From Nemophila menziesii (Eukaryota > Streptophyta > Magnoliopsida > Boraginales > Hydrophyllaceae), in contig JARWIR010000021.1 of NCBI GenBank assembly GCA_029959085.1, positions 21,725,620 through 21,789,619 of the forward strand: a stretch of 64,000 bases of DNA, read 5' to 3'. Numbering within the stretch: position 1 is the first letter of the stretch; every line of letters begins with the position of its first letter. This document shows positions 60,128 through 64,000 of this stretch, one piece after another. The notes under the pieces were generated by a model that did not search any database, was not told the DNA's origin, and saw only the letters and a program-made list of their open reading frames with translations. A program made the translations under genes and the position numbers.

Positions 60128-61210
60128 GAACACGCTTAACCCGAGGTAACAGGTCGAACTAAAAGATATTAAACAAAAGTGCCCTTGGGAGACATCCCTT
60201 GTTTAAATTGCTTTTTAGTTAGTTTTATGGTTTTTAGTCTATATTCTTAAGTTAGTGCATAATTTTAATGTGTCTACAAGCTAATAGGAGAGAAAGGTAG
60301 GGTGTTACTGTGTAGGAAACGAGTTTCGGGTCAAAAGAAGGAAAATTTGTGCAAGTCAGCAGCTAGGTGCGGTACACCGCACCCCACAAAACCGTGAAAA
60401 CAGTGTGATGATTTAGGTACACGTACGATACCAAGTGTCGAAAAACCGTGTTGTCACATGCGCGTAACCATGCATGGTGTCATCCAGAGACTTCATGTGG
60501 TACACTGCAGAAGAGCCGAGGTACACCGCAGAAGAAAACTATGACAACGGTTCATGAATTAGGTCCGCTTACGAGAAGAAACAAGAAAAAGACTTTGTCG
60601 TCAGTCGCGCCAGACCGTGACACGGTTCCAATTCAGAAGATATGTGGGGTACACCGCATGAGTGCCGCGGTACACCGCGCAAACAAGGAAACTGTCACCA
60701 CGGTCAACGAAAGCAGACTCAATTCCGCAAGCCCACTTGTCACCTATCGTTTCGTCAAATGCGCAAGACCGTGCCACGGGTGCATGACGTCACCTGCGGT
60801 ACAACGCAAGGAAGCCGCGGTACACCGCAGGGAAGCGGTTTGAAGAGAGGAGTTTGATTTCTTTTTGGATTTTTACCATACAAGACCTAATCCTAGCCTC
60901 TTCCAACCTTCCCAACACGAAATTTTTAGACCCAACTCCTGTAATTACACCTTGAAGCTTGTTCAAACCTTCAAACAAAACAAAGAAACATCATAAAATC
61001 TTACTCTATCCTCCATAAACACATAATATTTATCAAATCCATTACAGAACACCACAGATCATCAAGTTTTCAAGATTTCTTCCACCACAAGTAAATCATT
61101 CTTTCTTCTACTATTGATAATTCTTCATCCAAGCAACAACCTCAAGCCACACCAAGCTTTCATAACTTTATCCCATACTTGGTGCATCTTGAGTTGTGGA
61201 TTAAACAAAG
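60128..61210 (+). other. Untranslated region between integrase and env-like remnant of element B
   Basis: It is AT-rich to about 60340, then the palindrome array (60367-60830), then a C/T-rich stretch (60860-61160) like that of element A. Just before the env-like ATG is GAGTTGTGGA (61191-61200), a decayed form of the motif at the same place in element A. The ORFs spanning the array (such as 60448-60843) reflect G+C-rich repeats rather than a recognisable protein. Confidence 0.6.
60367..60830. repeat. Array of paired 16-bp palindromes (GTGCGGT-AC-ACCGCAC)
   Basis: A perfect 7+2+7 palindrome at 60367-60382 is followed by three pairs of copies with start positions 60495/60516, 60644/60665 and 60794/60815. 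Within-pair spacing is 21 bp each time, and pairs recur every 149-150 bp. Single copies are degenerate at the arm ends but keep the core GGTACACC or a one-base variant. Between pairs lie ACCGTG and CACGGT, which meet as ACCGTG-A-CACGGT at 60614-60626. The layout matches the array in element A, but the sequence does not. Confidence 0.88.
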
Positions 61211-61630
61211 ATGACTAAGAGAACTGATGTTATGGATTACAAGAGAAAGTGTCACATCTTAGGGAAGAAAAAGAATTTGCCTAGAGCTACAAAACAGAAG
61301 CCCATTGATCTTGATGAGCCAATATCTAGAATATCCAAAGCTCGACGTAACAACACAACCACTACGAAGAATTAATAAGATAAAGAGGTTAGCAGTCAAG
61401 CCTAAAGCAAAGACAACCATCCAAGATCAAGGTTCATCTTCAAATCTCAATGACAAATCAAAAGGTGTATCTACACCACGAGCATGGGTAGTAGCATTGA
61501 TGTACAAGGTCAAAATATTAGTGTATGGTTATTACTCCTATTAGATGGAAATTTTGAGGATGGACTCCAACATAAACAAGATCACAGATAAATTGGATTT
61601 AGATAACAATTCTCCTTCAGAAGAGTAATG
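61211..61630 (+). pseudogene. Element B env-like remnant
   Basis: It starts MTKRT, compared with MTNRT in element A, at the equivalent position, and keeps a basic N-terminus (KRK, GKKK, ARR). The first frame stops after 54 codons at 61373-61375. Only about 420 bp separate the start from the 3' untranslated region, compared with 1.3 kb in element A, so most of the central domain is deleted. No function is possible. Confidence 0.7.
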
Positions 61631-61738
61631 GAAAAAGATGTTTTATGGCAAGGTACCACCTTCTAATTCATCTACTTAATTTCTTATATGCATTATTTTA
61701 GTTTAGTTTAAATTTTATTACTTTATTGAGTCTTTTTC

Positions 61739-61758
61739 GAGTCGTGGGGACACGGCTC
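61739..61758 (+). promoter_or_regulatory. Stem-loop after the env-like remnant, GNRA-type loop
   Basis: GAGTCGTG-GGGA-CACGGCTC has the same 8-bp stem and loop as element A. The single change gives a G-U pair in RNA, so pairing is kept although the coding parts are heavily decayed. Confidence 0.68.
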
Positions 61759-62179
61759 ACTTTTGAGTTCGGGGTGGGGATTCGTTGTCCTCATCTTTCT
61801 TTTTGTTTTTGCATAAAATTTAAAAAAATTAGGGTTATAATTGGCATATAATATGGTGAATGTACGTACTGAGCATGTTTTAATTAGGTCAATGATAGTA
61901 AGTATTATGTTGTTGAACAGTGTCAACAATATGTTTAGTAAACATACATGAAAACAGAAAGTAAAAGATAGGGAAGATTAATAAGCAATACGTATGAAGT
62001 GTCAAGTTGGATCTTAGGGAGAGTTAATCGGTGTATAGAACGTGAGGTTTCAAATTAGTTGAAAACCCGCTTATCTATGAACTAATAGTGAAAAAGTTAC
62101 GAAATTTGGTAGTTAGAAAAGTGAATAAGGCAGTTCTTTCATATTGAATCCACTTGAAGCCTTTTTAGCTTTCTCATAC

Positions 62180-62181
<2 letters not shown>

Positions 62182-62233
<52 letters not shown>
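62182..62233 (+). repeat. TTA trinucleotide microsatellite
   Basis: An uninterrupted TTA repeat of about 17 units, absent from the equivalent place in element A (near 24100, which has only TTAATTATTATCC). Confidence 0.95.
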
Positions 62234-63162
62234 CCGTCTTAGCCCCTCTAAGCCTTCCAAAGCCTTTTATTAACCACATTACAAGCCATACCCCTTGGTT
62301 TATAGCACATATCCATATGACCTGTACTCGAAACGCAAAACCTGAGACAAGTTCTTTTAGAGCTTGAGTTTGGGGTGGTGGGTTTCATCATTGGGATACA
62401 TTGGGATTGGGAAATTTGATTGTATAAGTGATATTATAGATGAGGATGAGTTTATTATTGTAACCCTTTGCGGGGGTTAAAAGTAATTGAAAAAAGAGTT
62501 GAAAAGAAACTGAAATATGAAAAAGTAGCATGATATCTCACATTAAGAAGAGTCATAGCTAGATATCAAAAGGAAAAAATATATATGAAAAAGATTGAAA
62601 AGATTTAGAGCGGCAAAGTGGAATTTGTTATGTAATCATCATAAAAAGCTTTATTAGGGTTATTTGGGGATGCAAAACAAATCATCAAAATTGGGTTGAG
62701 TGAGAACATCTTCGAGTGAAACTCAAGCTCTAGGGTGATTCATTGATGGAATGTGAGGAGAGAGCCAAAATCCCTAAGCCAATGTTATAACCGTAAATAC
62801 CTTAGGATTTCTAGCTATTGGGTGGAGGAAAAATGGAACAATTAGGGCATAGGTGAGTGGACCATTGGATACTATATTAGGACCTATGATCGCCCTATAG
62901 CCGTTAACACAAACTGAGTTGAAGACCTCTCCTTTTGGCATTGCGAAGTTAATATGGACTTAAATTTTTGGATTATTGATTATGTGTATATTTAGCGTAT
63001 GTGTGCATTATTTCTTTGACATTACTACATGATATATTTTAGGATATCTCTCTAGGATGATTCATTACTTTCTATTCTTCTTCTTCTTCTTCTTCTCCTT
63101 CTATATTTATTATTGACTACCATACTGTTCTTATCTTTATTATATCGGGACGATACAACTTT

Positions 63163-63175
63163 GAGTTAGGGGTCT
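63163..63175 (+). promoter_or_regulatory. Polypurine tract of element B
   Basis: GAGTTAGGGGTCT directly precedes the LTR start TGATGTC, in the same place and nearly the same sequence as in element A. Confidence 0.8.
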
Positions 63176-64000
63176 TGATGTCACCCTATTTGTGATATAT
63201 TAATCTATACTTGAGACATCATTTTAGGGGTATTTAGTAATTAATTGCGGGATTTTTTTCCATTTATTCGTACTTTACGTTTTCTTATCTAGTTTTAGGT
63301 GTTTGGATATTTTGTGAGCTTTTTTGTGTAATTTGCGTGTTATTTGTGTAGAACTTAGGTATATGGAAGCTATTACACCTATAGAAACTGATTTGAAGTG
63401 GAAATGTAAAGAGAATCCCTTAGTCAGAGTCAAAAGAAAAAGTTTGGATATATTTGGAAGGTAAAGAAGCTGTCAAAACTGCACATACTTCCACTAATTA
63501 AATTGTGCAGAAATTTGGTCAGGAATTAGGAGGAGACTTTATATGAGCAGAAATATCTTTCAATTTTGGTCGTTTTCATATAAAGAATATTAAATTCTGA
63601 TAAGTAACGAAGGTGATATGACCAAATCAAAATCTGCAAAGGTTTATCTTGTCCTACAATTTAGGGATACGAATTTTGGTAAGATTAGGAGTCCTTAACT
63701 TGGGGATTACTTTATAATTCGACCAAGAGCCTATATATATACATTCCTATCTTAGAGAAATCATCCTTGGGCAGTCCCTAATCATCTAAAGACCAAGAGG
63801 AAGTGTACATCAAGAGAAGAGAAGACAAGAAGGAATTGGACACCCTTCATGCCATTCCAACCCTTCACCCTTGTAATTTATTTCCTTTCTTTCTCTAGTA
63901 TGAACTAATTCAATTTAGCTTGAGATTAGCATATGGGTATGAACCATAGACTTGTTATATCTATTTTAAATTGGGATGTCCTTTTACATTTAATTGAAAT
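63176..64000 (+). mobile_element. Element B 3' LTR, partial (continues past the window)
   Basis: It begins TGATGTCACC with the 46-bp terminal hairpin (63176-63221, arms TGATGTC and GACATCA). A TATATATA box at 63732-63739 lies about 555 bp in, the same distance as in element A. The last part resembles the R region of element A (GAGATTAGCATATG near 63922 and onward). It barely overlaps the surviving part of the 5' LTR, so the two LTRs cannot be used for dating here. Confidence 0.8.

Larger units (their letters stand above)
61631..63162 (+). other. 3' untranslated region of element B
   Basis: No gene is seen. It holds the stem-loop (61739-61758), motifs GAGTTCGGGGTG (61765-61776) and GAGTTTGGGGTG (62366-62377), a TTA repeat (62182-62233), CTTTGC/GCAAAG arms around an A/G-rich stretch (62466-62618), the conserved GTGAGGAGAGAGCCAAAA block (about 62751) and a TTC repeat (63075-63096). 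Confidence 0.7.
54121..64000 (+). mobile_element. Element B: decayed Athila-type retrotransposon, cut by the window end
   Basis: It has the same order as element A: partial 5' LTR, primer-binding site, gag, protease, reverse transcriptase/RNase H, integrase, palindromic array, env-like remnant, 3' untranslated region, polypurine tract, 3' LTR. Every coding part is recognisable by similarity to element A but carries many frameshifts, stops and deletions, so it is much older. Nucleotide divergence from element A is large even in pol, so it is a different family of the same lineage. The front of the 5' LTR is missing, and the 3' LTR continues past base 64000. Confidence 0.9.

Noticed and set aside
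60448..60843. 131-codon ORF across the element B palindrome array
   Set aside because: It is open because the repeat is G+C-rich and stop-poor; the peptide simply repeats with the DNA unit, and no family is recognised.

Overview
The window looks like repetitive heterochromatin from a flowering plant, probably a eudicot. The evidence is AT-rich sequence, Athila-lineage Ty3/gypsy LTR retrotransposons, and a primer-binding site complementary to plant tRNA-Asp. I found no host protein-coding gene, tRNA, rRNA or CRISPR array.

Layout. (1) 1-48905: tandem array of a macrosatellite with a unit of about 6.4 kb. Four near-identical units (one split by an insertion) are followed by a composite 9.4 kb unit and a 1.1 kb terminal fragment. 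The units have no convincing gene. Units at the right edge are visibly more diverged. (2) 13813-26625: a 12,813 bp Athila-type element (element A) inserted in unit 3. It has a 5-bp target duplication (ATGAG), equal 1563-bp LTRs, a PBS, an intact gag, a pol broken at four places, an intact env-like ORF and a polypurine tract. The empty site is visible in the other units, so the insertion is younger than the array. (3) 48906-54120: rearranged pieces of minus-strand Athila-like LTRs and 3' untranslated regions, with one piece in the opposite orientation, plus microsatellites. (4) 54121-64000: an older, heavily decayed plus-strand Athila-type element (element B), with the front of its 5' LTR missing and its 3' LTR cut by the window end.

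How the parts work together. In an Athila element, gag and pol supply the particle, protease, reverse transcriptase/RNase H and integrase. The env-like ORF lies downstream and is thought to be read from a spliced RNA. Element A can no longer make a complete Pol, so any further movement would need enzymes supplied in trans.

Most interesting signal. Between integrase and the env-like ORF, both elements carry an array of paired 16-bp palindromes with the same architecture: 7-bp arms, a 2-bp centre, pairs 21-23 bp apart, and pairs repeated every 100-150 bp. The sequence is unrelated in the two elements (AACCGGG..CCCGGTT in A, GTGCGGT..ACCGCAC in B). Also shared are a fixed-length 46-bp hairpin at the start of the LTR, a stem-loop with a GNRA-type loop after the env-like stop, and several extra copies of a polypurine-tract-like motif (GAGTTTGGGGTG).
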